Shown here one piece after another: positions 18,528 through 29,000 of a stretch of 64,000 nt of DNA. The stretch is from an uncultured Bacteroidales bacterium (GTDB taxonomy: Bacteria > Bacteroidota > Bacteroidia > Bacteroidales > UBA3824). The stretch is from positions 9,093 through 73,092 of the forward strand of contig CALFIU010000130.1 of the NCBI GenBank assembly GCA_937877455.1. The letters are read 5' to 3'. A program made the translations under genes and the position numbers. Below the pieces are notes generated by a model that saw only the letters and a list, made by a program, of their open reading frames with translations, did not search any database and was not told where the DNA came from. Numbering within the stretch: the stretch's first letter is position 1; each line of letters opens with the position of its first letter.

Positions 18528-18568
18528 TTTTTTTGCGGCGGATAAAAAATTGTAACCGCCGCAAAAAA
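18528..18568. terminator. Bidirectional terminator between cheR and dxs
   Basis: A 13-bp stem of TTTTTTGCGGCGG with CCGCCGCAAAAAA encloses a 14-nt loop. It fills the gap between convergent genes. Confidence 0.9.
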
Positions 18569-20464
18569 CTAATTTTTTAATTTGTTTTCCACTTCGGCAA
18601 CTATTGTCTCGGGCGAAAAACCACAATTTGCATAGAGTTGGTCTTGTGTGCCATGTTCTATAAATCTGTCGGGTATGCCAAGACGTTTTATGTTGATGTG
18701 ATAGTTATTATCTGCCGCATATTCAAGTATGCTGCTACCAAATCCACCTTGGAGGGCGTTATCTTCAACCGTGATTATTTTTTTATATTTTTTGAAGATA
18801 AAATCCAGTAATTCGGTGTCTAATGGTTTAATAAAGCGCATGTCGTAATGTGCTGGGAAAATATTTTTTTCTTTTAGTATTGCACATGCTTTTTGTGCAA
18901 GAAGACCTGCAGTTCCAATTGTTATAATAGCAATATCTTCGCCGTCAGAAATTGTTCTGCCTTTGCCTATTTCTATTTCTGAAAAAGTTTTTTGCCAATC
19001 GGGATTGTTTCCGTTGCCTCGTGGGTAGCGAATGGAAAAAGGTCCTTTGCTAGGTAACTGCGCTGTGTAGAGAAGGTTGCGGAGTTCAACTTCGTCCATT
19101 GGTGCTGAAACCGTTATGTTGGGAATATGTCGAAGAAATGAAATATCAAATGCACCTTGATGCGTTGCTCCGTCGGCACCTACAAGTCCTGCGCGGTCTA
19201 AACAAAGGATAACAGGTAGTTTGGGAAGGCATACATCATGGATTATTTGATCGTAGGCACGTTGCATAAATGTGGAGTAAATGTTGCAATAAGGAACGAG
19301 TCCTTGTGCCGCCATTCCAGCTGCGAATGTTACAGCGTGTTCTTCTGCTATTCCTACGTCGTAAACTCTATCGGGATATTTAGCTGCCATTATGTTGAGC
19401 GAGCATCCTGTGGGCATTGCAGGAGTTATACCTATTATTTTGTTGTTTTTTTCGGCAAGTTCGGTAATTGTTTTGCCAAAAACATCTTGATATTTGGGCC
19501 CTTGAGGTTGGCTGACTTTTGATGGTAATGTCTGTCCTGTTTTTATGTTAAATGCAGATGAGGTGGCGTGCCATTTGGTTTGGTTTTCTTCGGCAAATTT
19601 GTAACCTTTTCCTTTAGTTGTGAGTATGTGTAGTATCTTGGGACCTTTTATTTTTTTTAAATCGCTGAGTATCTGAACTAAATGTAATACATCGTGCCCA
19701 TCAACAGGTCCAAAGTAGCGTAGTCCGAGGCCTTCAAAAAGGTTACTGCGTTTTAATACTACGTATTTTATTCCGTTTTCTATCTTTGCTAAAAAATTGC
19801 GAGTTTTTGGACCTAATCGGTTGAATCTTCCAAGAATATCCCAAACGTCATCTTTTACTCTGTTGTATGTTTTTGAAGTAGTAATGTCGAGCAGGTAATC
19901 GTTGAATGCTCCAGCAGTTGGGTCGATTGCCATGTGGTTGTCGTTAAGGATAACCAATAGATTAGATTTTTGGATTCCTGCGTTGTTAAGTGCTTCAAAA
20001 GCCATTCCACCAGTCATTGCACCATCTCCGATTACAGCAATTACGTGTTGGTCGTGTCGTCCCATTTTTTCGGCTGCTACCGCCAATCCCAGAGCAGATG
20101 ATATGGATGTACTTGCATGACCAACTGTAAAGGCATCGTAGGGGCTTTCGTCGCGATTTGGAAATGGCGACATGCCGTGGTAACTTCGCAATGTGTTGAA
20201 CTTGTATTTGCGTCCTGTGAGTATTTTATGTGCGTATGCTTGATGACCTACATCCCATACAATTTGGTCGTATGGTGTGTTGTAAACGTAATGAAGAGCT
20301 ACTGTTAGTTCCACTACGCCTAAACCCGCTGCAAAATGACCAGGGTGACGGCTTACTGTGTCGATAATAAAGTTGCGTAGGTCGGCGCATAAGCCTGGTA
20401 ATTTGTCGGGCGAAATTTTTTTTACGTCCGAGGGGTATTCTACTGTGTCGAGATATGTGTACAA
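18569..20464 (-). CDS. dxs: 1-deoxy-D-xylulose-5-phosphate synthase
   Basis: Dxs condenses pyruvate and glyceraldehyde-3-phosphate with thiamine diphosphate, the first MEP pathway step. The 631-aa product has PGHFAAGLGVVELTVALHYV (catalytic His), WDVGHQAYAHKILTGR, and the ThDP motif GDGAMTGGMAFEALNNAG. The transketolase C-domain follows (EEHAVTFAAGMAAQG). The only start close to the family N-terminus is TTG at 20464-20462, just after an in-frame TAA, so an unusual start codon is likely. It lies 35 nt after the porin gene and probably shares its promoter. Confidence 0.95.
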   Translation of the reverse strand: MYTYLDTVEYPSDVKKISPDKLPGLCADLRNFIIDTVSRHPGHFAAGLGVVELTVALHYVYNTPYDQIVWDVGHQAYAHKILTGRKYKFNTLRSYHGMSPFPNRDESPYDAFTVGHASTSISSALGLAVAAEKMGRHDQHVIAVIGDGAMTGGMAFEALNNAGIQKSNLLVILNDNHMAIDPTAGAFNDYLLDITTSKTYNRVKDDVWDILGRFNRLGPKTRNFLAKIENGIKYVVLKRSNLFEGLGLRYFGPVDGHDVLHLVQILSDLKKIKGPKILHILTTKGKGYKFAEENQTKWHATSSAFNIKTGQTLPSKVSQPQGPKYQDVFGKTITELAEKNNKIIGITPAMPTGCSLNIMAAKYPDRVYDVGIAEEHAVTFAAGMAAQGLVPYCNIYSTFMQRAYDQIIHDVCLPKLPVILCLDRAGLVGADGATHQGAFDISFLRHIPNITVSAPMDEVELRNLLYTAQLPSKGPFSIRYPRGNGNNPDWQKTFSEIEIGKGRTISDGEDIAIITIGTAGLLAQKACAILKEKNIFPAHYDMRFIKPLDTELLDFIFKKYKKIITVEDNALQGGFGSSILEYAADNNYHINIKRLGIPDRFIEHGTQDQLYANCGFSPETIVAEVENKLKN

Positions 20465-20499
20465 GTTTGTTTCTTATTAAAAATCAATAGTTTAGTTTG

Positions 20500-21792
20500 T
20501 TAAAGTCCATCGTCGCCGGGTAAGAGTTTCTTGGGCGATTTGTAGAAAACTGGCGTTATGTCTAATTGAATGTAGCCGTAGTTTCCATAATTTTTGTGTC
20601 CGCCGCCTTGTATGATGTTAAGGTTGTTGTTGCCAAACATCATACAATAGCCGAGGTCTAATGCTATAATTGGCGAAAAATTTATTTTTGCATATAAATC
20701 GAGTTCGCTTCCGAGATATTTGTTGTCAAGTTTTTTTGTTCCATCGTAAATGTCTTGTTGCGATGCAAAATAGTGGTATGTTGCGTTGTATTGTGTGCGT
20801 GTGTTTGGTTTGAATTGCAATTGTAGGGTGGCATCAATAAAACCGTGGTGTGAATATTGTTTTTGCTGTTGAAAGTAACCGAGATAACCGTTAAATGTTT
20901 CGATGTTGCCGTATAGTGCGTCAAAGCCTTCATATTCTTTGGTTTTTGTGTCGTCGCCTGATGTATATTCTAAGCCAAGGTTGAGATTCCAATTTTTATT
21001 TAGTTTAGCATTGTAGTTGGCGCAGAGATTAAATGCGTTTAAATTGTTGAGTTTTTGTGAAATATAGTGTTTGCCTGTTTGATAAAAACCTCTGATAGAC
21101 ACTTTATTGTTTCCATTATCTATTCCAATCATAAGTCCTGATGTGTAGCGATAATATTGGTGGTTGTGTTCTGTTGTGTCTTGCTGTCCATCAACAACGT
21201 GTATTGTGCCGAGCCAAAAATTTTCCCATTTTTTTTTCAGCCAAAATGTTTCCATGTTTTTGTATCCTGCCACGCTGTTATATTCTGTTCCGAGTTCTGA
21301 GTTTGTAGCGGAGTGCTTGGTATTTTGGTTGTATGCTGATATTATGCTTATTTCTAAATTGTTATAATTATAATTGAATGTTAGAGCATCGTGTTTTTGG
21401 GCTATTTGATTCCAGTTTCTTAAACCAAAAAGCCTTTGATTGTCGATGGATATTGCTTGTCGTCCAATTTTTAAATCCCATTTTTTACCGAGATTTATTT
21501 TTACCCACGCCTCGTTGAGTGAAATTGTTTTGTCGTTTGTTGTTGTGCCAGTTTCACCCCAATATCTTACGTCTTGAAACGATAGTGATGTTGTGATTTT
21601 TTCGTTTTTGTAGTCGATATTTAAGCGTGAGCGTTGCGAAATATACGCATCGGTTTTTGAATGTTCTGATGGCAAATATTCATACCCGTCAAATACTTCT
21701 AATCGTGGTCTAAACTGTCCAGTTACAGTAAGTTGTGCAAAACAAGTATGGGACAAAGCCACTAAAGTTATGGTGTATAATATTTTTTTCAT
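20500..21792 (-). CDS. Alginate-export-type outer-membrane porin
   Basis: The 430-aa protein has a signal peptide (MKKILYTITLVALSHTCFAQ). Its alternating beta strands include RLNIDYKNEKITTSLSFQDV, NEAWVKINLGKKWDLKIGRQ and RLFGLRNWNQ. The IGRQ...GLRNW segments are typical of the Alginate_exp (PF13372-like) barrel. The family forms anion-selective outer-membrane channels, but no alginate genes are nearby, so the substrate is open. The C-terminus does not end in Phe. A clean promoter precedes it and dxs follows. Confidence 0.75.
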   Translation of the reverse strand: MKKILYTITLVALSHTCFAQLTVTGQFRPRLEVFDGYEYLPSEHSKTDAYISQRSRLNIDYKNEKITTSLSFQDVRYWGETGTTTNDKTISLNEAWVKINLGKKWDLKIGRQAISIDNQRLFGLRNWNQIAQKHDALTFNYNYNNLEISIISAYNQNTKHSATNSELGTEYNSVAGYKNMETFWLKKKWENFWLGTIHVVDGQQDTTEHNHQYYRYTSGLMIGIDNGNNKVSIRGFYQTGKHYISQKLNNLNAFNLCANYNAKLNKNWNLNLGLEYTSGDDTKTKEYEGFDALYGNIETFNGYLGYFQQQKQYSHHGFIDATLQLQFKPNTRTQYNATYHYFASQQDIYDGTKKLDNKYLGSELDLYAKINFSPIIALDLGYCMMFGNNNLNIIQGGGHKNYGNYGYIQLDITPVFYKSPKKLLPGDDGL

Positions 21793-21823
21793 TTTTGGTT
21801 TTTACCAATTTTATATTTTGCTG

Positions 21824-21854
21824 CAAAATTATAGCCTTGTAAATTTTTTTCAAA
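21824..21854 (-). promoter_or_regulatory. Promoter of the porin-dxs unit
   Basis: On the minus strand, TTTG (complement of 21851-21854), exactly 19 bp and TAATTTTG (complement of 21824-21831) match the Bacteroidota consensus fully. Confidence 0.8.
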
Positions 21855-21903
21855 GAAAAAACAATTTTTTTATTCTTGTTTTTCACGACAATTTCATTTA
21901 ATC

Positions 21904-21925
21904 GGGCGGACACGCAGGTCCGCCC
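21904..21925. repeat. GC-rich palindromic element, REP-like
   Basis: GGGCGGAC and GTCCGCCC form a perfect 8-bp stem around ACGCAG, followed by CCTAC. Its G+C content is far above the surrounding AT-rich spacer. Dispersed palindromes of this GTAGGGGCG...CGCCC kind are known in several phyla. It may also act as a terminator for the upstream sensor gene, although it lacks a T-run. Confidence 0.5.
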
Positions 21926-21989
21926 CTACACACATCATTCTATTGTATTTGAGGTTTAATTGTAATGATATTTTTTTGTAATATGTCAA

Positions 21990-24900
21990 TCAATTTGGAA
22001 TTTGTAATCCTAAAACGGTGATGTCGTCGCGTTGTTCTTCATCGCCCATGTGTTTTTTTAATGCGAGTTCTATTTCTTCTTTTTGTTGATTCATTGGCAG
22101 GTTTCTTACTTGGGTAAGAATATCTTGAAATTTTATGCGTCCAAAACGTTTGCGTTGTTTGTTGTTTTGATCAATTATGCCATCGGAGTTCATGTAAATG
22201 ATGTCGCCACTTTGTACAGCAAATGTTTTGGGTGTAAATATAGGACGATTGTTTTTTAGTACACCGCCTATTGAGATTCTGTCGGCTGGTATCATTGAAT
22301 ATGCATCGGTGGCTGATGAATAATAGTAAATTGAGTTTTTTGCACCAGCGTATGTTGCTTGATATATTTTGCCGTTTTTGTTGCTGTCGAATCGACATAT
22401 AGCCATGTCAAGACCGTCATCATTGGTGTTTTGTCCTTGATTTAGGATGTTTATTATTTCATCGTTAAGGTTAGAGAGTATTTTGTCGGGTTCGTATGTG
22501 TTGGCGCGTATAACAATGTCGGAGAGTAAAATGTTGGAAATAAGCGACATAAATGCACCTGGAACACCGTGTCCTGTGCAGTCGATTACGGCTACGAATA
22601 TCATTTGGGGATTTTGTGGATTGTTCCCAATTTTTCGCATCCAATAAAAATCTCCTGATACTATGTCTTTGGGTTTAAATATTATGGCAGCTTTAAAAAA
22701 TTTGTCTAATTCTGATTGTTGAACCAAAATTGCATCTTGTATTGTTTTTGCATATTTTATACTTCCGTTGATATTATTGTTTTTGGTTCGTAGTAATTGG
22801 TAGTCTTTAGCTTTGTCTATTGCTATACTTAATACCGATGCTATCATACGTATGTTTACAAGGTCGGTGGATGTGTATGCGTTGGGTGTCAATGTGTTGA
22901 GGACTATAAGACCAAAGGCTTTGCCCTCAGATTCGAGAGGGATGCAAAGGCTTGTTTGTGGTGGATTTTCTTGGTTGAAAAATGCCGAACGGCTACAACG
23001 TTGTCCAAAAAGTAGAACATCTTTGTTTTGTAAGTAACAATTGGTTTCGGCGTAGTCTTCGGTAAGTTTTATTGTTTTATCTTTTTGTGATGTACAATTT
23101 TTGTTAATTCTTGTAAACTCTATCGAGTCGAGACTATTGCTATAAAAACCAGTTGCAAAAAAATCTGTCTTTATTATTTCTGATATGTATTTGTATGTCT
23201 GTTTTATTATATCGTCTATTTCAAATGATGATGTTATTTGACGGCTTAAATCGTTTATTATCATCATTTTGTCTAATGTGTTTGATATTTCTTCACTTTG
23301 CCTTATAATTTCTTCTTTTTGGCTTTCGAGTTCAGCATTTGCCGATAATAGTTGCTCTGTACGTGTGGCTACGGTTTCTTCAAGTTGTTTTTGGCGTTTT
23401 TGTAGAGTTTTTACTCTTGTTTGGTAAATAACTATTGCTGTACCTATTATTAGTAGCAATTGTAGAGTTATTGCCCACCATGTTTTGTATGTTGGTGGTT
23501 TTATTATTATAATTAGTGTTTTTATTTCGCTTTGATTTCCATCTGCGTTGATACCTCTAACCATAAAAACGTAACGTCCAGAATTGAGGTTGGTGAATGT
23601 AATTTCGTTACGCTGCCCTATGTCGTGCCATTGTTTGTCGTAACCTTGCATGTAGCAATTATAGCGGTTGCCTTTTGAATTGATAAAGTTTAACGATGCA
23701 AATTCTATTGTAAATGTTGATTGGTCTGATTCGAGTATTATTTCTTTTGCCGCTTCGGGCGAATATTTTTTTAGTGGTGAGTTTGGAGAGTATCTTGTTA
23801 CACGATTGTAGTTTATCAGCAATCCAGTTATTGTAGGGGCAGGCATTTGTTCCGAGGTGTTGATTTCATCTGGGTTGAAATAAACGAAACCTTTACCCAT
23901 TCCAAAAAATAGTGTACCGTCGGGGTCTTTGAATGTTGCTCCATGTTCAAAATTTTCGGCACATAATCCGTCAGAAATGTGGTATGTACGCTCTACTAAG
24001 CCCATGTCTGGGTTAAACTTGGCTAAACCGCGTGCTGTTGATACCCAAAACATTCCGTTATTATCTTCAAGTATTCCGTTGATAACCGTGTTTTCAAATC
24101 CTGCGTTTTTGTTGTATCGAGTAAACGTGCCTGTTTCTTGGTCGAATAAATCAAGCCCCGCATCTGTGGCAACCCAAATGCGACCTTGAGAGTCTTCAAA
24201 GATTTGATATACCCAATTGTGACTTAGGGTTGTTGAGTCGTTGTCGTTGTTTTCGTAGCTTTTTACTATGTCGTTTTCTAAATCGTAAATTTGAAAACCT
24301 AAGTAAGTGCCTAAGTATAAGTATTTTTCGTTTTTAGATTGAGTAATAGATATTCCGTGTAGATTGATTGGTGTTCCGTTTCTGTCGGTTTTTATGCGCT
24401 TAAATTTTTTTGTTTTGGGGTTGAGTAGGTGTAATCCGCCACCGTTTGTGTAAACCCAAATGCGTTGTTTTTTGTCGATGAGTATTGATTTTACAAAATT
24501 TGATGCCATGCAGTCTTCTTGATCGGGGTTGTAGGGGTAGACTGTACAAGTTTTGCCATCTGCCGATATGCTTGAGAGACATCTGTTGTATCCGCCTGAG
24601 TAGCAATTGCCTGCGCTGTCGAATGCGACTGCTAATGTTGACGAACTTTCCATGGCTGTATTTGGGGTTATGGCTGGGTCGTAACAGGTTATGCGCGATG
24701 GTTCGCCTTTGCGCCAATATGTTATTCCTCCGCCATCGCTGGCTATAGCCATTGTTCCATCGTTTCTAATTGAAAAACAATAGATATAGTTTTTATGTAG
24801 TATGTTTTTGTTTTCTTCGCGAGATATGTTATAGAATTTTTTTGTAGGTGATAGTTCGGTGTATGATATTCCTTTCCATGTGCCAAACCATACAAGGCCA

Positions 24901-25868
24901 TTGTCGTCTTCTGTAATGTCGTTTACAGTGCTACTATTAAGTTTATAGACAGCTTCGTTTGACGAAGATGGTATTTTTATTATGCGATTGGTGTTTGGGT
25001 CTATAAAATGGAGATCGTCTGCGTTGGTTCCTATCCAAAAACGATTGAGTTTATCTCTGTAAAAAACTCTTGCGTTGAGGGGCATATCTTCAGGATTTTC
25101 TACGTCAAGATTTTCAAACTTGTCTTTGTTTTTGTTGTAGATTACTATGCCATATTCTCCACCAAAATATATTTTATCGCCATCGTCATACATTGCGTAG
25201 TTGCCTTGGGTTATGTTTGGAAACCATTTGTCTTTGCAGTCTATTATTTTTTTTAGGTTGCCAATTGTGTCGAGTAGATATGTACGCGATGTTTTTTCAG
25301 ATAACGCCCATATTGTCTTTTCTTTGTCGATGTAGAAATTTCTAATTTTAACGGAATCGAAAAATGTTTGATAAATTGGTCGAAATATCGTAGAATCTTT
25401 TTCGAGTAGGAATGCTTGTCCGTAGTTGGCAAAGGCTATTACCCAACCGTTTTCTTGAGGAAATATTTTGTCGCATTGAAAATTATAGTTTATTGTTGCG
25501 GAGTGTTCGTTGTATTTTGGATAATATGTAAAACCTCCAGCTATGGGGTTGTATTTGTTTATGCCGCGTTCTGACACAATCCAAATCATGCCTTTGTTGT
25601 CGGTGGCGAGGTCGGCTATTGAATTGCCTGCTACACCTATTTTGGGGTCGTGCCTTACGGATGTAAATTTTGTGCCATCGTAACGTGAGAGTCCTGATTG
25701 AGTACCTACCCAAATGTAGCCAAATTGGTCGCTGGTGATGCAGTTTATCTGATCACTGATTAGCCCAAAACGTTCGTTGGCTGTGGAGAATATAAAGTTG
25801 TAGTCTTTGTCTTGGCTACTACAAACAGCATTAACGAGCATTAATAATATAACAAGTCGGTATCTCAT
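21990..25868 (-). CDS. Propeller sensor with SpoIIE phosphatase output (paralogue 1)
   Basis: This 1292-aa protein has a signal peptide (MRYRLVILLMLVNAVCSSQ). About 700 residues of Reg_prop beta-propeller repeats follow (for example GYIWVGTQSGLSRYDG, GLVWFGTWKGISY, GRIWVATDAGLDLFD), then a Y_Y_Y domain (FTNLNSGRYVFMVRGINADG) and one membrane helix (WWAITLQLLLIIGTAIVIYQ). After a coiled coil comes a GAF-like region. The C-terminal SpoIIE/PP2C phosphatase has KDIVSGDFYWM, VIDCTGHGVPGAFMS and RDDITVLGLQ. The usual histidine kinase is thus replaced by a Ser/Thr phosphatase. The TTG further upstream was passed over for ATG 25868. It should respond to a periplasmic signal and dephosphorylate an unknown cytosolic protein. 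Confidence 0.9.
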   Translation of the reverse strand: MRYRLVILLMLVNAVCSSQDKDYNFIFSTANERFGLISDQINCITSDQFGYIWVGTQSGLSRYDGTKFTSVRHDPKIGVAGNSIADLATDNKGMIWIVSERGINKYNPIAGGFTYYPKYNEHSATINYNFQCDKIFPQENGWVIAFANYGQAFLLEKDSTIFRPIYQTFFDSVKIRNFYIDKEKTIWALSEKTSRTYLLDTIGNLKKIIDCKDKWFPNITQGNYAMYDDGDKIYFGGEYGIVIYNKNKDKFENLDVENPEDMPLNARVFYRDKLNRFWIGTNADDLHFIDPNTNRIIKIPSSSNEAVYKLNSSTVNDITEDDNGLVWFGTWKGISYTELSPTKKFYNISREENKNILHKNYIYCFSIRNDGTMAIASDGGGITYWRKGEPSRITCYDPAITPNTAMESSSTLAVAFDSAGNCYSGGYNRCLSSISADGKTCTVYPYNPDQEDCMASNFVKSILIDKKQRIWVYTNGGGLHLLNPKTKKFKRIKTDRNGTPINLHGISITQSKNEKYLYLGTYLGFQIYDLENDIVKSYENNDNDSTTLSHNWVYQIFEDSQGRIWVATDAGLDLFDQETGTFTRYNKNAGFENTVINGILEDNNGMFWVSTARGLAKFNPDMGLVERTYHISDGLCAENFEHGATFKDPDGTLFFGMGKGFVYFNPDEINTSEQMPAPTITGLLINYNRVTRYSPNSPLKKYSPEAAKEIILESDQSTFTIEFASLNFINSKGNRYNCYMQGYDKQWHDIGQRNEITFTNLNSGRYVFMVRGINADGNQSEIKTLIIIIKPPTYKTWWAITLQLLLIIGTAIVIYQTRVKTLQKRQKQLEETVATRTEQLLSANAELESQKEEIIRQSEEISNTLDKMMIINDLSRQITSSFEIDDIIKQTYKYISEIIKTDFFATGFYSNSLDSIEFTRINKNCTSQKDKTIKLTEDYAETNCYLQNKDVLLFGQRCSRSAFFNQENPPQTSLCIPLESEGKAFGLIVLNTLTPNAYTSTDLVNIRMIASVLSIAIDKAKDYQLLRTKNNNINGSIKYAKTIQDAILVQQSELDKFFKAAIIFKPKDIVSGDFYWMRKIGNNPQNPQMIFVAVIDCTGHGVPGAFMSLISNILLSDIVIRANTYEPDKILSNLNDEIINILNQGQNTNDDGLDMAICRFDSNKNGKIYQATYAGAKNSIYYYSSATDAYSMIPADRISIGGVLKNNRPIFTPKTFAVQSGDIIYMNSDGIIDQNNKQRKRFGRIKFQDILTQVRNLPMNQQKEEIELALKKHMGDEEQRDDITVLGLQIPN

Positions 25869-25961
25869 TTTTTGCAAAAACTGCTTTGTCGATGGTGTTT
25901 TGTGTTACAATTTTGCAATGTTAATATTTTTTGTTTTATGTAAAAATAAATTTTTAATTTC

Positions 25962-26045
25962 AATTCTCAATTTTCAATTTTTAATTTTTAATTTTTAATT
26001 TTTAATTTTTAATTTTTAATTTTTAATTCTCAATTTTCAATTCTT
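25962..26045. repeat. Array of 12 AATTTTT-type heptamers overlapping a stop codon
   Basis: The array reads AATTCTC, AATTTTC, seven AATTTTT units (25976-26024), then AATTCTC, AATTTTC and AATTCTT. The two-unit flank AATTCTC-AATTTTC occurs identically at both ends (25962-25975 and 26025-26038). The last codons and the TGA (26030-26032) of the 26030-29944 sensor lie inside the array. Confidence 0.85.
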
Positions 26046-29000
26046 ATTCCAACAACAGTTATGTCGTCGCGTTGGTCGGCTCCGTTTGAAAAATTATCAA
26101 GTGCATTTTCTATTTGTTGTTTTTGTTCTTCTAAACTGCTTGTGGCATAGGTAGATAAAATGTTTATGAATTTTTTACGTCCAAAACGTTGTCGGCTTAA
26201 ATTATTTTGGTCGGTTATACCATCACTCGACATGTAGAAAATGTCGCCATGAGAAATATGTATTTCTTTTTGTGTAAATTTTCCTATGTTGTTGAGTTTT
26301 ATTCCGCCTGCTATGGATTTTCGATCTGGATTTAGAATTTCTACTTCGTGATTTTTGGCAGGAAGATAGTAAACAGGATTTTTTGCACCAGAGAAATATG
26401 CTTTTTCAAAAGTTTTGCAGTTTGGAGCATCAAATCTTAGTAGAGCCATGTCCATGCCGTCTTTGTTGTTGCTTGTGTCTTGTTTTAGAAGTCGTGAAAT
26501 TTCGTTAGATAGAGTGTCGAGTATTTCGCAAGGGTTGAAAATTTTTTGTATTTTAACAATTTTGTTGAGTACGGTGTTGGCTACTATTGACATAAATGCG
26601 CCTGGCACGCCATGCCCAGTGCAGTCTATTACCGAAACAAACACCATTTTGCCAGTGTTGGATATTTCTTCGTGAGCCCAGTAAAAGTCGCCGCTGACAA
26701 TATCTCTGGGACGATAAATTACGGCTGTGTCGAAATGTTGTTTTAGGTTTTCTTCGTTGGTAAGTAGGGCTTCTTGTATTGTTTTTGCATAATTGATGCT
26801 ACCGTTTATGGCTATATTTTTTGATTGTAGCATTTTGTATGCTGCTGCTTTTTCTATGGCTATGGCTGTGTATGATGTTATTACGCGAATATTGGCTATT
26901 TCTTGGTCTGAAAACATTTCTTCGCGTTTGCTGTTTATCACCACAACGCCTTCTACTGCTGTGCCGTCAAACATAGGTAGTCTTAGACAAGTGTTGTAGC
27001 CTTGTTGTTTTAATGATTGAGGAACGTCGATGTTTGAATTTAGTCCAGCATCAATTTCTTTGCGATTTTTTATGCATGCTTGTGTGAGCGAATCGGTTAT
27101 TTCTGATAATTTTTCATCGTTTAGTTGTGTAATGTTGTCGCCTTCCATGTAGTTTGAATATTCTATCAAGTCGTATTTTTCGTAGCATACCGAAAGGCAG
27201 ATGCCATCGTTGTATATTGGTACTGCTTTGTTTTCATGAAATGTTCGGCAAATGGTGTTGATGTCGAGTGATGAGGATATTCTTTTGCCAAGGTCGCTAA
27301 GTACTTTCATGCTTTGCAGATTGTTGCTTAGTGCGGTACTGCTTTCTTGGAGTTTTTCATTTTTTTCAAATAGTTCATCTCGTTGGGCTTCTATTTCTTC
27401 GCGTTGTTGGTACATTTCCTCGTTTTGTTGTTCGAGTCGATGGTTTAACACCGTGAGTTCTTTGGTACGTGCCGCAACCTCATTTTCGAGTTTGTCGCGT
27501 TGTCTCTTTAGCCGTCGTATTCTTAATTTGTAGGTTATTGTTAGTATTGCTATGGTTAAAATTATCCATAATGTTTTTGCCCATAGTGTTAAATACCATG
27601 GTGGAAGTATTGTGATAGATAATTTTGTTATTTCGCTTAAAGCTCCATCGCTGTTTTTTGCTCTTACCATAAATTCGTAGTCGCCGGGTGTTAGATTGGT
27701 AAAATCTATTTCACGACGATGTCCTATTTGATTCCATTCTTTGTCGTAACCTTGTAGCATATAACTATAAGTTATATTTTTTGAGTTTACGTAGCCTAAT
27801 GATGCAAATTGTATTGAAAATGTGGATTGTTTATGGTTAAGTGTTATTTTTTCTGTTGCTTGTATTGATTTTTTTAGTGGTGAGTTTTTGCTTTCTACGG
27901 TTACGTGTTTGTAGTTTATAAGTAGTCCTATAATTGTGGGTTTTGCTATGTTGTTTTTTTCTCGTATGTTGTTTGGGTTGAAAAATACTATGCCTTCGTT
28001 GGAGCCGAAAAAGAGTGTTCCTTTGCTATCTTTAAAAATTGCGTTTTGCAAAAAATTATCAGAAAGTATTCCGTCTGTTGCATGATATGTGCGTATTACA
28101 TGGCCGTAGTCGGGGCTAAATTTTACAATTCCTTTGCCAGTAGTTATCCAAAGGTAGCCGTTGTTGTCTTGTATTACACCGTTGCACATTATGCTTTGAA
28201 ATCCTTGTTCAAATCCGTAATGTTTAAATTTACCTGTTACAATGTTGAATTGGTTAAGTCCAGAGGGGGTGGCTATCCAAATTCTTTTTTTGCTGTCGAT
28301 ACATATTGATAATACCCAATTGTGGCTTATTGATTGAGAATCAAACTCGTTGTAACTATAGTTTTTTATTTCGCCAGTAATTACGTTGTAGGTAGAAAGC
28401 CCTTGGTATGTGCCTACAAGGATGATTGTGTCTTTGTATAGGTTGATGCAAGTGCCGTATTGGCTGCAAATTTCGTTACCGTTTGGATCTTTTGTTATTG
28501 CAACGCATTTTTCTGAGCCAATATCATATCGCAATAGTCCGTTGCTACATGTATTTATCCAAATGCAATTGTGGCTTGGTTGGTGTAGTAGGCTTCGTAT
28601 AAATATATTTTGGGAATATGTTATTGTTTTTTCTGTTTTTTTGTTTCGGTTTATTATATGTAGATTGTGTAGATAGCCACCGTTGTATATGTTGCCGTTG
28701 TTGTCGGTGCATAAGGCAAGTATTGACGGGTTGTCCATTTTTGATTGTTTGTTTTCGGTGGAATAGAACTCTGATTTTTGTTGGCTTTTTTTGTCCCATA
28801 ATGTTATTCCTCCACCATCGCTACCTATTACCAACATGCTGTCGGGTGTTTCTGTAAAACATGCGATGAGGTTTTGTTTTAGTATGTCTTTGTTTTCGGG
28901 ATAGTTGATACATTCAAAGAGTTTTGCGGGATTAATTTCCATATACGATAAGCCCATCCATGTGCCAAACCACATTAATCCGTGGCTGTCTTCGAGCATA

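Noticed and set aside
25962..26045. CRISPR-like array
   Set aside because: The units are 7 bp in direct contact, with no spacers and no cas genes nearby.
28410..28857. Open frames on the plus strand opposite the second sensor gene
   Set aside because: They are antisense shadows of the sensor reading frame, with cysteine-rich low-quality translations and no promoter.
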